Origin: a virus
Length of the DNA stretch: 22,364 nucleotides
Strand: one strand, 5' to 3'
IMG/VR virus record: IMGVR_UViG_3300027861_001552
Location: 1 to 22,364 of that record
Below the pieces are notes generated by a model. That model worked only from the letters and a program-made list of their open reading frames with translations. It had not been told where the DNA came from and did no database searches. Positions within the stretch are counted from its first letter, which is position 1, and each line of letters begins with the position of its first letter. A program made the translations under genes and the position numbers. Positions 6,746 through 16,352 of this stretch are shown piece by piece.

Positions 6746-7962
6746 TATCCCTCCAAGTATCCTGCAGATTTAACTATGCCTGTACCAAATGCATCAGCCA
6801 TACCACTAGCAAAATCTGTCACAGTCTTTTGGTATCCTCGTTCTAAGCCAATCTTTTTAAGTTCTTGTCTTGATACACTTTGATTGTTTCTTTGTACAGC
6901 ATCTAAAATAACTGGGTCATCTACAGTTGCTTGTACTCCCCATATGTCACTAGCTTGTGATACATAAGTATTTATAATATTGTTCCACGCAATGTCTCTC
7001 TCATACATACCATATTGTGCAAATCTTTTATCTTTTAAGTCTTCAATAAACTCTGCTTCGTATCCACCTTTGTTTCTTATATCGCCTGCAACTTGTGCAA
7101 TGTTAATTTCATTGTGCATGTGTTTAGGTAGCCATTTGTTTAAAAGTTCTTGTACTTTAGTTTCACCAGTTTGTATAGGTGTAGCATCTCCTGCAGCAGC
7201 TTTAAATCCTTCTGATACAGGCATATTAGAATATGGGTCTAAGTAACCAATAATTTCTTGTGTAACTCTAGTCGTGTTATATAAACCATTAACCCATTGT
7301 GTGGCTAAATACATCATACCTTTTTCAGATATTTCTCCACCTAGTTTTGTAACTTGGTCAACTACAGAATTGTAATATGTTTGTTTTTGTTCATCATAAC
7401 CTTTTTTATTTGTAGCTCTAGTAATAGCAGCATTGTATTCTGCTTCTGACATATCATACTTTTTTAAAAACCCTGCCATTTGTGCAGCATTAAGTTCATA
7501 GCTACCTGTTTCAGCATAGTTTTCTTGTACCATGTTTATATAGCTACCATCTTTCCACCAATACAATTCATCTGCAATAGTTTGCATATCTTTTAAAAAC
7601 CCTTGTACTGGAGTTAAATTAGTTAAATCAGATTTAAGTTCGTTATAACTACCTGCAGATACTATTTGATTGTTAATACTTAATGTATTAAATGTAGCTA
7701 ACGGTACTTTTCTATTAGGAAGTGTATTAGTTACAGCTTCTTTTAAAGCACCACGTTGTAAGTTTTCATCTAAATCTGTTACTACAGATAGTTCTTGTTC
7801 TGGTACTGACCACAAAAAGAATGTCCCATTAGCATCTTCATACCCTAAAAAGTATGCAGTATCCATACGGCTACCTTCTACTAAGTTACCTTCTTCATCT
7901 GATTTAGCACCTTCAACTACAATTAGTTGTGTACCTTTAGGACCCCAAGTTATTTCGCTCAT
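6745..7962 (-). CDS. Putative internal virion protein, 405 aa
   Basis: The 405-aa product is not assigned to a family. The first ~70 residues read as beta strands (TQLIVVEGAKSDEEGNLVEG, AYFLGYEDANGTFFLWSVPEQEL). From about residue 105 it becomes helical, with many aromatic residues (DELYWWKDGSYINMVQENYA, 131-150; GMMYLATQWVNGLYNTTRVTQEIIGYL). YNSVVDQ at 197-203 matches YNQVVDQ in the 324-aa neighbour, so the two may share a repeated domain. The C-terminus ends with a Gly/Ala-rich segment (DFASGMADAFGTGIVKSAGYLEG) that is mildly hydrophobic and could touch a membrane. There is no cysteine. The start overlaps the upstream stop by four bases (ATGA). The context places it in the 10-kb block of large late proteins; structural and perhaps ejected during infection, by inference. 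Confidence 0.5.
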   Translation of the reverse strand: MSEITWGPKGTQLIVVEGAKSDEEGNLVEGSRMDTAYFLGYEDANGTFFLWSVPEQELSVVTDLDENLQRGALKEAVTNTLPNRKVPLATFNTLSINNQIVSAGSYNELKSDLTNLTPVQGFLKDMQTIADELYWWKDGSYINMVQENYAETGSYELNAAQMAGFLKKYDMSEAEYNAAITRATNKKGYDEQKQTYYNSVVDQVTKLGGEISEKGMMYLATQWVNGLYNTTRVTQEIIGYLDPYSNMPVSEGFKAAAGDATPIQTGETKVQELLNKWLPKHMHNEINIAQVAGDIRNKGGYEAEFIEDLKDKRFAQYGMYERDIAWNNIINTYVSQASDIWGVQATVDDPVILDAVQRNNQSVSRQELKKIGLERGYQKTVTDFASGMADAFGTGIVKSAGYLEG

Positions 7963-9347
7963 CTATCTAACATCTTTCCTACCCAACTATAAGAGTTGTA
8001 CTCTCCTTGGTCAGGCATTTCTGCAAACTTTTCAGCTGCTTTAGCAGTAGGAGAAATCTTAGCAGTTGTTTGTAAGTTTTCTATTACTTGTTGACCATAT
8101 GTTTTACTATCTAGTTTACCTTTAAAGCCGGGAACTATCATAGGCATTAGAGGATTTAATGCTTTTTGTACAGCAGGTTCTACTAATGCCATACCAATTA
8201 AACCTAGTTCATATATATCTAAAGCGTCTACTCCACCTATTGCTAGTTTTTTTAATCTGTTTTTAATAGTTTGTTTAATTACTTTACCAGTAACTGGTAC
8301 ATCATTTACTTTAATTGTTTGAGCATCATCTATCATATTTTCATAATGTGCATCAATTAATTCTTGGTCTGCTTGATTTAAACTTTCATAATAAGAATTA
8401 ACATTGTCAATGTTAGGTTCTTTTGCAGCCATGTCTGCGTAATAATCATCAATTTGAGGTTGAACATCTCGCATAAATATTTCATCATCAGTTAAAGCAT
8501 TTTCTAAATCAAAATCTAAATTTTGTATTTCTATTTCATCAAGCATACTTGGTAGTTTATTTTTTAAATTTTTAAAATCATCTTCTATTGCATTATCGTA
8601 TATTGTTAATTCTTCTAAAGACAAATCTACATCATTTTTACGATTGATTTTTAAATATTTCTCATCAAGTTTAAGTACTCTATCATTTATCATATCTAAA
8701 TAGTCATTTTTTTGTTTAAGAGTTAAATCAGGATTTTCTTTTAGAAATTCGTAAAAGATGTCGTACTGCTGAGTTACTAATTTTTTAAATTTTTGTCTAT
8801 CTTGGTATTCTAACTCTAAACTATGGAACATGAATTGAGTTCTTTTATATACATTTGTACCTTTTAAATCATCTAATATTTTTGGCAATTTAGTTTCATA
8901 AGGATTACCTCCAAACATTATTTTAAAATCTTCTATAGGTACATTTTCATTTACTATCATATTTGGAGTTTTTTCAGTAGTAGAACCATCAGGGTTTAAT
9001 GTTATATCAGGTCCATCAAAATCAAGTTCTTCTAAATTGTCAGGAAACATATCTGCATTAGATTGTTCTAGTCCTGCTAATGTATCATCTATTTGTGCTG
9101 TAGGGTCTACACCTCTTGATGTGTTTTCATTAAGCCATTCTCTAGCAGACAATGCAACTTCATCTGTATCGTCTACAAAAGATTTTGCTACATCTGTTTT
9201 AAACTCTGTGTTTATATCATTTATCTGAGCAGCTGTCATAGTTTTAGTATCAGTAATATAATCTTTACCATACTTTTCTCCATACCACTCTGCTATCTCT
9301 GCATCAGTTGTACCTGCCATGTGTTCGTCAAATGGTGTGTTTTCCAT
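7959..9347 (-). CDS. Putative internal virion protein, acidic, 462 aa
   Basis: A 462-aa, strongly acidic protein with no recognised family. The N-terminal ~140 residues are Asp/Glu/Asn-rich and probably partly disordered (NLEELDFDGPDITLNPDG). The middle (160-330) is made of charged helices with Lys and Asp/Glu alternating, and likely coiled coil (QKFKKLVTQQYDIFYEFLKENPDL). A single hydrophobic segment appears near the C-terminus (ELGLIGMALVEPAVQKALNPLMPMIVPGF, about 376-404). It is a candidate membrane-active helix pair in an otherwise soluble protein. The DNA of the middle section looks richer in A and T than its neighbours. It contains no cysteine. TAATG overlaps the upstream stop, with AGGA a few bases upstream. 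A virion or ejection role is inferred from position only. Confidence 0.5.
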   Translation of the reverse strand: MENTPFDEHMAGTTDAEIAEWYGEKYGKDYITDTKTMTAAQINDINTEFKTDVAKSFVDDTDEVALSAREWLNENTSRGVDPTAQIDDTLAGLEQSNADMFPDNLEELDFDGPDITLNPDGSTTEKTPNMIVNENVPIEDFKIMFGGNPYETKLPKILDDLKGTNVYKRTQFMFHSLELEYQDRQKFKKLVTQQYDIFYEFLKENPDLTLKQKNDYLDMINDRVLKLDEKYLKINRKNDVDLSLEELTIYDNAIEDDFKNLKNKLPSMLDEIEIQNLDFDLENALTDDEIFMRDVQPQIDDYYADMAAKEPNIDNVNSYYESLNQADQELIDAHYENMIDDAQTIKVNDVPVTGKVIKQTIKNRLKKLAIGGVDALDIYELGLIGMALVEPAVQKALNPLMPMIVPGFKGKLDSKTYGQQVIENLQTTAKISPTAKAAEKFAEMPDQGEYNSYSWVGKMLDR

Positions 9348-10480
9348 TATATCTGTCCTAACATAGCTGCTATTAATGATGACTGTTGTCTTCTAGCTGC
9401 ATTACCCTGTTCTATTGCGCTAGCTTCAGCACTCAAATCTTCTTGTATTTCTGATTGTATAACAGCTTCGGGGTCTGTAATTTGAAATATATCTGTTTTA
9501 AGTTGTTCTTCTTGTCCAGTAACCATTCTGCCTTCAAATGGTTTAGTAACACTTACAGTTTCAAATATGTTATTAGTCCTTATAGCTTTCTCTAATGCTT
9601 GTAGTTCTTTAAATCTTGGAGAATAAAGTTCTGCAAGTCTAGTGCTGTATCTTGCTTTTTCTGCAGCAGTAGCATCTCTAGGTACAATACTTCCAAACAA
9701 TTCATCAATAGTTTCTTCCATTTCTAAATCACTAGGTACATCGTATTGTGATGCAAGTACTTGTACAGCTTGTTCGTCTGCTAGTTTTTCCTGCATTTCT
9801 TTTTGTGATTTAACACTTTGAGATACACCTTCTATAGCTAAGTCTAATACAGCCATACTAAACGCTACATTATCAGGGTCTCCTTCTAAGAAACCATATG
9901 TAGAACCATGTTGTTCAATAAGTTTTTGACCATCTTCACTATCTTGTTGTATAAATATAGTATTGTCTGCATACTCCATGACTAAAGATAAAACAGCTTG
10001 TGTTTTTTCTCCAAACACTTCATCTTCATCATCAAAGTAATCTGCTTCTACTACTCCGTTTTTTATAAAACTATCTTGTAATTCTGCTAATAATTCTGGT
10101 TGTTGACTTATATTAAATAAAGCAGTAAAACCATTAGCAAAATTACTAGGTATTGTTTGAAGTACAAATTTACCTTCATCGTTTTTAGTATAAATTTTTC
10201 TTTGACCACCAAGAGCGCCTAATTGTTCCAAAACTTGTTGTTGACCTTCAGCTATTTTATCTTCAACTGTAGAAAAATCTTTACCACCTTCAGTAGCATC
10301 TACATCAGTAGGGTCTATACCATCAATTTTATCAAATATTTCTTGTAATTTTTCAGGGTCATTGGCATCTATAGCATTTACAATAACGCCAAACTGTGAA
10401 GGTATTATGACAGAATGTGTTTGTATAAATTCCTCTACAGAAACACCAAATTTTTGTTTAATTAATTCTTCAACTGTCAT
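9347..10480 (-). CDS. Putative internal virion protein, acidic helical, 377 aa
   Basis: This 377-aa acidic protein has no family that I can name. It starts with a short helical unit (TVEELIKQKFGVSVEEFIQTH). It has several Asp-rich loops (VEADYFDDEDEVFGEKTQAVLSLVMEYAD, about 144-172). A helical segment at about 250-285 reads LEMEETIDELFGSIVPRDATAAEKARYSTRLAEL, a pattern of 'F-x-x-x-x-x-R-x-A-T-x-x-E' similar to short helical repeats I have seen in other virion structural proteins. The last ~50 residues are Gln/Ser/Ala-rich. No membrane segment and no cysteine. It overlaps the end of the 1774-aa gene by 11 bp, which suggests the two are made in coupled amounts and may act together. Confidence 0.5.
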   Translation of the reverse strand: MTVEELIKQKFGVSVEEFIQTHSVIIPSQFGVIVNAIDANDPEKLQEIFDKIDGIDPTDVDATEGGKDFSTVEDKIAEGQQQVLEQLGALGGQRKIYTKNDEGKFVLQTIPSNFANGFTALFNISQQPELLAELQDSFIKNGVVEADYFDDEDEVFGEKTQAVLSLVMEYADNTIFIQQDSEDGQKLIEQHGSTYGFLEGDPDNVAFSMAVLDLAIEGVSQSVKSQKEMQEKLADEQAVQVLASQYDVPSDLEMEETIDELFGSIVPRDATAAEKARYSTRLAELYSPRFKELQALEKAIRTNNIFETVSVTKPFEGRMVTGQEEQLKTDIFQITDPEAVIQSEIQEDLSAEASAIEQGNAARRQQSSLIAAMLGQI

Positions 10481-13400
10481 TAAATATTCCTATTAGTTCA
10501 GTATCATCTCTAAACAATCTACTGTAAACACCTATCCATATATATTTAAAGTCTGGATATTCTTTAGTTATACTTCTAGCGATTTGGGCTACTCCCATTC
10601 TCAATGCTTTTGCTTCTGGTGCAGAACTCGTTAGCCACCAACTATCGCTAAAACCATAACTTTCCGAAATTTTGCCTGCTTCTTCCCATATAGGGTTAAA
10701 CTCAGCAAACGCTTTTCCAGACTCTAGTTTTAATACTAGCTCATTTGTAGTCCATTTTGCTTGCATTTCTTTTAAAACATCTTTTGCTTTAACTGGATTA
10801 ATAGAACCATAATCACTCATAAAACCCGGTAGTTGTTCAATTAGATAATTTCTATAAACTCTTAGCACTTGTATTTCATCTGCATTAGATAAATCCATAG
10901 CTTCTACTTGTTCTTTAAACCCTGTATATTGAAAATAACCAAGTGTATCATTTACTTGTCTTTGATATTCTTCTGGTGACAAAGTTACTCTATTTCCTTT
11001 ATTAAATGATTCATACATATTTGCATAGTTACGTTCGTCATAAGGACTATCTGGTAATACATACCATTTAGATAATCCTAAAGTTTCAAGTAATTCTTTA
11101 TTTTTATCTTGAAACTCTAATACTCTATCAGTAAAAGATTGTTTACCTACTTTAGATTGTGTTTTAGGAGCTGTTAACCAACCGTGTTCCATACCGTAAG
11201 TTCTTAAAAATTCATTAGCTCCTGCTATTTCGTCACTATCATTTTTATCAACTAGCTCTCTGTATTCATTAGCTAGTATTTGCGCACCCCAATATTGACC
11301 ATTTTTATCTTCAATGTAATATCTTGGTGTCCAACCTGTAGGTAAAAAGAATTGAGATAATCCTCTAAATAAATAAAGTTGTGATGCTTGTCGTTTAGAA
11401 TACGCCATAAAAGCATCGTCTAAACTCATACCTTTATTCAAATATTTATTTAGTTTACCTTGTTCTGCTAATGCTTTATCCCTACCAACTGCTTTACCGT
11501 ATCTATAAACATCAATAGTTGTAGATGCACGTAATTGTTGTCTATCATCACCGGCACCTACTGCAGTTAATATTTTTTCAAGCCATGCAGGAAATGGAAC
11601 TACATCTCCTAATGATGGTGGTCCAAATTCTCCATAAAGCAATCCTCTTACTTCTTTACCTATACCGTGTCTAGGTAATACTGTATCTGCAAGTACACCA
11701 AAATACGGTAATGGTCCCGGTACAAAACCTTGTCCTAATAAGTTAATACCTGATACAAAACCTTGTGGAGCTACTTTAACTCCACTATCTTTACCAAATA
11801 TTGCATTGCTTAAAAAATCCATACCCGGATACACAAACATTTCTGAACCTGAACCATTAGGGTCTGGTGCAAAAAATCCTTCTCCAGTATATTCGTTAGT
11901 ATTAGAACCTTTAGCTCCTGTACTAAACAACTGTGCTTGTCTAGCTCTATAAGGATTAGCTATAAGTATTTTGCTCCAAGTTTGTGCTAACTCAAACCAA
12001 ACTTCAGGGAAAGGAAATATGTTTCTAGTTATGTCTGATAATAAATGTTTTTTAGATGCGTCATACAATAATTCTTTAGTAGCAGATAATCCATAAGCCC
12101 TGCTTTGTACATTGGCTAAATCATAATCATCTATTTTTCCAGTAGCTACACCTTTTTGTCCACGCATTTCATCTATAACTTTTTTAGGTATTTTAGCTTC
12201 TTGAGCTTCTTTAATAAATTTTTTCTGTAGTTTAGGTGACATGTCCATAAAGTTATCGTTAACCCATTGCCATCTATATTGTTTCCAAACAACAGACCTA
12301 GAAAGATAAGCATTAGGTTTTGTCATAAGATGTTTAAAAGCTATATCAGTATATGTATCTAGTTTGTTTTCTAGTTTACCTAAAAAGCCAGTAACATTTG
12401 TTTGTGGTCTAGAACCTTTTACTAAACCAAAATTTACACCTTCATCTATGTAATAAGACAAACCTTCATAAATTTTATTAAGTTGTGTTTTTGTGTATTC
12501 TTTTGATACATCAGGTAAAAAATCAACAACGTTAGCTTTGCCTACTTTTTTACCTCTAGGTAGTTCTAATTTACCAGTAGCTATAGCATTTCTTAAATTT
12601 TGATTACCACCATACGTTCCAAACTTGTAACTGTATTTATCGCCTGCAATATAGTTAGTACCTTCAACTAATTGTTCACCAGTTTTAATTCTTATTCTTG
12701 CTTCTACAGAAGCTAGGTAAGCATCTGCATCACGTGCATTAGTGACAATACCTTCCATTCTATTACCACCTAATCTTGCTAATTCTTTTCTAAGTGGCAA
12801 TGCTTCTGCACTTCTAAACCATGCTTTAGATGCGTCATTAAATCCATTAGCAGCTAAATATCTAGCTATAGGGTCATTACGTAATTGTATTAATTCTGTA
12901 CCAATAGCTTTATCGTATCCTCTTTCACCCGGTCTAACTTCTATAAAATCTCTACCCATACTAGAACCTCTAGTAGGTCTACCTTTTAATGCACCTGCTG
13001 ACCAAACACTATTAGTAACTTCTTTGTATTCAAGAGTTTCTCTAATCTTTGCGCTGTCAATACCACCGGCATTTTCTCCTAAAAATTTCTTAGATAACCT
13101 ACCTGCTTGACCATGTGACCTAGCCCATATCATGTGACTAGCAGGATGTACAAACATATTGTCAAGTCCTGCAGCAGCCATTCTCATACTTTCTTCCATA
13201 AATACACGAACAAACCAAGCACCTCTAAGAAGTACTAATGGTTTAAATACATTTCTTGTCATGTAATCTAATGTCAAAGTATAAGCATCATCTGTTAAGT
13301 TTTTACTTGGAATAATTCCTGTAAAGTCTTCGCCACCTTTGAATGCTTTTAACATATTTTTACCAGTATGAGTAAGATTAGATAACAAACCACTTTCAAA

Positions 13401-15794
13401 ATCATTTCCGTATGTTGTAAATACTTTACCTAATGCTCTGTTAATTAATCTGTAATCTACTAATGGTGCCATTAATTCTGAAGATTCAGCTAATAAATGT
13501 AATGATGGTACAACCATATTTATTTCTTCACCGTTTGGTCCACGTTGAACAATAGTTTCCATTACATCACCAACAAATGGCATGTTGTCTCCAGTTAAAC
13601 TATCAACAAAATATTTTCTAATGTCTGCGTTACTTTCAAATATTTTTTTAGCAATTCTTTGTGTTGCAAAATTTTCACCAGTTTGTTGCATAATAAATTC
13701 ATCTCTTAATATTTGTTGATATGCAAAGTTTTGTATTGCTTCAAAGTTACCTTCTGGTATAGCTATTAACTCATCAACTATAGGTTTCATTGCATCATAA
13801 CTATATCCTGTAACTTGCATATGTGATACAAGATTGCGTACAGCACTATCTCTATTAGTAAATGACAATCCTTCATCGGGAGTAACACTTAATATTTTGT
13901 TTAAATAAGGTTTGTAACCTGAACGGATATTTGCACTAAAGCCCATAAGTTCACTAAACGCATCAGGACTTTTAGCTTGTCTACCATATAAATTACGTCC
14001 TATAACATTAGCTGTTTTTTTACCTGCACTCACAATTCCAGAGCTAGCACTTAAAAAAGCAGCGTCTTCTTTTCCTATAGCACTTAAACCTTTACCTATT
14101 GTTTGTTTAATAGGATTTGTACTATCTAATAATTCTTTACCTTTTAATGCTGATGTTCTTAATACTGCATTGGTTAATCCTGATTGTTTACCCGGTAATT
14201 GATTAATTACACCTGTATCAAATAAATTATCTAATATTTGTCTTACTTCTAAATAATCTGTTGCATCAGCTATTTGTTTATTTATTGTGTAATCTAAATT
14301 ATGAAGACCCGGAGTAGTCATTAATTTAGCAACATTATTTTCTTCTGTTAAAGCTTTAGTTATTTTTCTACCAAATGGGGAGTTCATCAAATCTTGTGTT
14401 GTATTTCTAAATAAAGATTTTCTAGTACCACTTATAACACCTGCTTGTTTATAAAGTTTTCTACCTGCAGCGTATTCTCTACCTTCGTCACCTTTAAACT
14501 TTCTAATAAGTTGACCATTTTTACCACTTATTAATGGTTTTTTATTTGAAAACGGGTCAACGTAATCTTCTAACTCATTAATATTTTTATTAAAAGTATT
14601 TAAATAATTATCTACTTTTGCAGCTTTTTGTGAATCAAGTAATTTATCTACAGTAATAGGAGCTTGTTTTAATTTATTTATAGTAGATATTCCTTTAGAC
14701 AAAGGTATGTCTGCAAGTAATCTAATTCCTCCGTCAATAATTCCTGACAAGGTATTTGCTGCTGTTGTTCCACTTGGAGTTACATTATATGCAACTTGTC
14801 TTCCCGGTGAATACGGTTGTAATACTCCAGTATCTAATCCTTGTTTTTGTCTCCACCAATTAGAAATACTAAACATATCGTTAATGTTATTACCCGGTGC
14901 ATAGTTAGATTTTCTACCCTCAAAAAATTGTATTCTATTAGGGCTAGATAAACTTGTGTATTCTTGCATGCCTAATGCTTCATTAGCTTTTATAGGTGTA
15001 CCTACATTGTCATAATATAATTTTCTAGCTTCTGTTTCACTTAGACCCATATCAAGTAATCGTTGATAACGTATGTCATCTTCAGCTAATAAACTTTCAA
15101 ATATAAATTTTCTATCTCTATCAAAGTTAACTGGGTTGCCATTCCATGCTTCTCTAAATGCAGCACTAAATGCAGTTTCTCCTGCAAGTTTGTTAGCTTC
15201 TCCCCACATTTTTGTATATTCTTTAAGTTCACCCCAAGTACCTTTATCTTTACCAATATCAGGTACTTGTGTATTACTTACATACATAGCTAAATTTTCT
15301 TGTGCTTCTGTTGGTAACATACCACTTTCAAGCATGCTGTCGTATGCGTGTAAATCAGCAACGTATTTAAGTTGACGATTTATTTTAATTACTTTTTCGC
15401 CCATACTCTCAAAACCAAGTAATGCCCATACACCTAACTGTGCATCTCCTTTAAGTGCTTTTGCTAAGTTTAATGTCATGTCTTGATGTTCTGGCATTAA
15501 AGGATTGCCTTGTCCATCTGTAGAAGCTAACTCCCATTGTTTAGCTGCTTGTTCAGATTGTGATATAGAATATCTATCCACTACTTCTTCTACTGCAGCT
15601 GAATTAGGGTCTGCTCCTACTTGTGTAAAACCAATTAATAAACTTTGTGGTGCGTTAGGATACTTTTGTGTAAACGCTATTAACGTTGGTGGGTCAACAT
15701 CGTTAAGATTTTCTTTTAAGTTTTTAAACTTTTTATTTCTAGCAACGTTACTAGCTACTTGTGATTGTTCAAATATTGGGTCAGGGAAGAACAC
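10470..15794 (-). CDS. Giant virion protein (putative internal/ejected protein), 1774 aa
   Basis: At 1774 aa this is by far the largest gene. It starts with GTG at 15794-15792, overlapping the preceding stop as TAGTG; the next in-frame Met is near residue 98, so the GTG start is favoured. The sequence is largely helical with scattered Trp/Tyr/Phe patches, notably TRNVFKPLVLLRGAWFVRVFMEESMRMAAAGL in the middle and ITRNIFPFPEVWFELAQTWSKILIANPYRARQAQ near two-thirds. A Pro/Gly/Phe-rich segment follows (QGFVPGPLPYFGVLADTVLPRHG). No polymerase, lysozyme, peptidase or MuF-type motif is evident. It contains no cysteine at all. I have the impression of similar large proteins in short-tailed marine and actinobacterial phages, annotated as structural or internal virion proteins. 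Ejection with the DNA is a plausible but unproven role. Confidence 0.6.
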   Translation of the reverse strand: MFFPDPIFEQSQVASNVARNKKFKNLKENLNDVDPPTLIAFTQKYPNAPQSLLIGFTQVGADPNSAAVEEVVDRYSISQSEQAAKQWELASTDGQGNPLMPEHQDMTLNLAKALKGDAQLGVWALLGFESMGEKVIKINRQLKYVADLHAYDSMLESGMLPTEAQENLAMYVSNTQVPDIGKDKGTWGELKEYTKMWGEANKLAGETAFSAAFREAWNGNPVNFDRDRKFIFESLLAEDDIRYQRLLDMGLSETEARKLYYDNVGTPIKANEALGMQEYTSLSSPNRIQFFEGRKSNYAPGNNINDMFSISNWWRQKQGLDTGVLQPYSPGRQVAYNVTPSGTTAANTLSGIIDGGIRLLADIPLSKGISTINKLKQAPITVDKLLDSQKAAKVDNYLNTFNKNINELEDYVDPFSNKKPLISGKNGQLIRKFKGDEGREYAAGRKLYKQAGVISGTRKSLFRNTTQDLMNSPFGRKITKALTEENNVAKLMTTPGLHNLDYTINKQIADATDYLEVRQILDNLFDTGVINQLPGKQSGLTNAVLRTSALKGKELLDSTNPIKQTIGKGLSAIGKEDAAFLSASSGIVSAGKKTANVIGRNLYGRQAKSPDAFSELMGFSANIRSGYKPYLNKILSVTPDEGLSFTNRDSAVRNLVSHMQVTGYSYDAMKPIVDELIAIPEGNFEAIQNFAYQQILRDEFIMQQTGENFATQRIAKKIFESNADIRKYFVDSLTGDNMPFVGDVMETIVQRGPNGEEINMVVPSLHLLAESSELMAPLVDYRLINRALGKVFTTYGNDFESGLLSNLTHTGKNMLKAFKGGEDFTGIIPSKNLTDDAYTLTLDYMTRNVFKPLVLLRGAWFVRVFMEESMRMAAAGLDNMFVHPASHMIWARSHGQAGRLSKKFLGENAGGIDSAKIRETLEYKEVTNSVWSAGALKGRPTRGSSMGRDFIEVRPGERGYDKAIGTELIQLRNDPIARYLAANGFNDASKAWFRSAEALPLRKELARLGGNRMEGIVTNARDADAYLASVEARIRIKTGEQLVEGTNYIAGDKYSYKFGTYGGNQNLRNAIATGKLELPRGKKVGKANVVDFLPDVSKEYTKTQLNKIYEGLSYYIDEGVNFGLVKGSRPQTNVTGFLGKLENKLDTYTDIAFKHLMTKPNAYLSRSVVWKQYRWQWVNDNFMDMSPKLQKKFIKEAQEAKIPKKVIDEMRGQKGVATGKIDDYDLANVQSRAYGLSATKELLYDASKKHLLSDITRNIFPFPEVWFELAQTWSKILIANPYRARQAQLFSTGAKGSNTNEYTGEGFFAPDPNGSGSEMFVYPGMDFLSNAIFGKDSGVKVAPQGFVSGINLLGQGFVPGPLPYFGVLADTVLPRHGIGKEVRGLLYGEFGPPSLGDVVPFPAWLEKILTAVGAGDDRQQLRASTTIDVYRYGKAVGRDKALAEQGKLNKYLNKGMSLDDAFMAYSKRQASQLYLFRGLSQFFLPTGWTPRYYIEDKNGQYWGAQILANEYRELVDKNDSDEIAGANEFLRTYGMEHGWLTAPKTQSKVGKQSFTDRVLEFQDKNKELLETLGLSKWYVLPDSPYDERNYANMYESFNKGNRVTLSPEEYQRQVNDTLGYFQYTGFKEQVEAMDLSNADEIQVLRVYRNYLIEQLPGFMSDYGSINPVKAKDVLKEMQAKWTTNELVLKLESGKAFAEFNPIWEEAGKISESYGFSDSWWLTSSAPEAKALRMGVAQIARSITKEYPDFKYIWIGVYSRLFRDDTELIGIFNDS

Positions 15795-16213
15795 TATTCG
15801 CTACCTTGATTAATCAACTCCGATATAATTGAATTAGGCATTACTTGATACATTGCGGCAAGTAACATATTAGCGTCTTCATCTATTGCTTGCATTGGAG
15901 GTGAACCTGCACCTAACATTGCGCCTTCTGTAATTGGTTGATTAGGAAACTCTGTTGCTCCAAAAACGTTTGGAGTTGCACCTGTTGTATTACCTACAGG
16001 TATTTGTCCTTGTTGTGCTACAGGTAATGGCGCTGCAGCTTGTTGCTGAGATAAACCTTTTTGTTCACCATAAGCTACACCCGGTATTCTTCTTATAGGT
16101 TGTTTACTGTTACCTGCTCCACCATCAGTTCTCTGTGATAATGCACCCGGACCACTTACAGCAGCAGGTTTACTAGGTTGTCTGTATCCACCTCTACCTC
16201 TTTTCTTCGCCAT
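15794..16213 (-). CDS. Small disordered late protein following the portal, 139 aa
   Basis: The protein has 139 aa. It begins with a basic, Gly-rich N-terminus (MAKKRGRGGYRQPSKPAAVSGPGALSQRTDGG). It continues with RRIPGVAYGEQKGLSQQQAAAPL and a Pro/Gly/Thr-rich, low-complexity middle, and ends with a short helix (EDANMLLAAMYQVMPNSIISELINQG). The pattern 'basic start, P-V-S-G-P-G-x-x-S-x-R-T-D-G, then Y-G-E' is one I associate with a conserved small gene placed after the portal in actinobacteriophages; its function there is unknown. The ATG has GGAGG upstream, located inside the 3' end of the 52-aa gene it overlaps by 20 bp. It is likely a minor head protein or assembly factor. The family resemblance is from memory and needs a search. 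Confidence 0.6.
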   Translation of the reverse strand: MAKKRGRGGYRQPSKPAAVSGPGALSQRTDGGAGNSKQPIRRIPGVAYGEQKGLSQQQAAAPLPVAQQGQIPVGNTTGATPNVFGATEFPNQPITEGAMLGAGSPPMQAIDEDANMLLAAMYQVMPNSIISELINQGSE

Positions 16214-16352
16214 GTTCCTCCATTATTACAACATAAACACCCGGATAGGGGTTTAGTATTTCGTATGCTTGTTCAAAAGATACTACTTGAGTATCTCCGT
16301 ATTCTTCATTTACGATACTCCAAAACTCTGCTTCAACAAATTCTTGGTTCAT
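16194..16352 (-). CDS. Small conserved-position late gene, 52 aa, function unknown
   Basis: This 52-aa reading frame is short but convincing. Its ATG (16352-16350) overlaps the portal stop codon as TAATG, the coupling used throughout the operon. Its 3' end overlaps the start of the 139-aa gene and carries that gene's GGAGG ribosome binding site, so without it there would be an odd 138-bp gap between portal and next gene. The product starts MNQEFVEAEFWSIVNEEYG, continues TQVVSFEQAYEILNPYPGVYVV and ends IMEEHGEEKR. It looks like a compact acidic alpha/beta fold. I do not recognise a family. A role in portal or head assembly would fit the position but is inference. Confidence 0.7.
   Translation of the reverse strand: MNQEFVEAEFWSIVNEEYGDTQVVSFEQAYEILNPYPGVYVVIMEEHGEEKR

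Noticed and set aside
10470-15794. Virion-packaged RNA polymerase of the N4 type as identity of the 1774-aa protein
   Set aside because: The size and position invite the idea, but I see no T7-like polymerase motifs in it.
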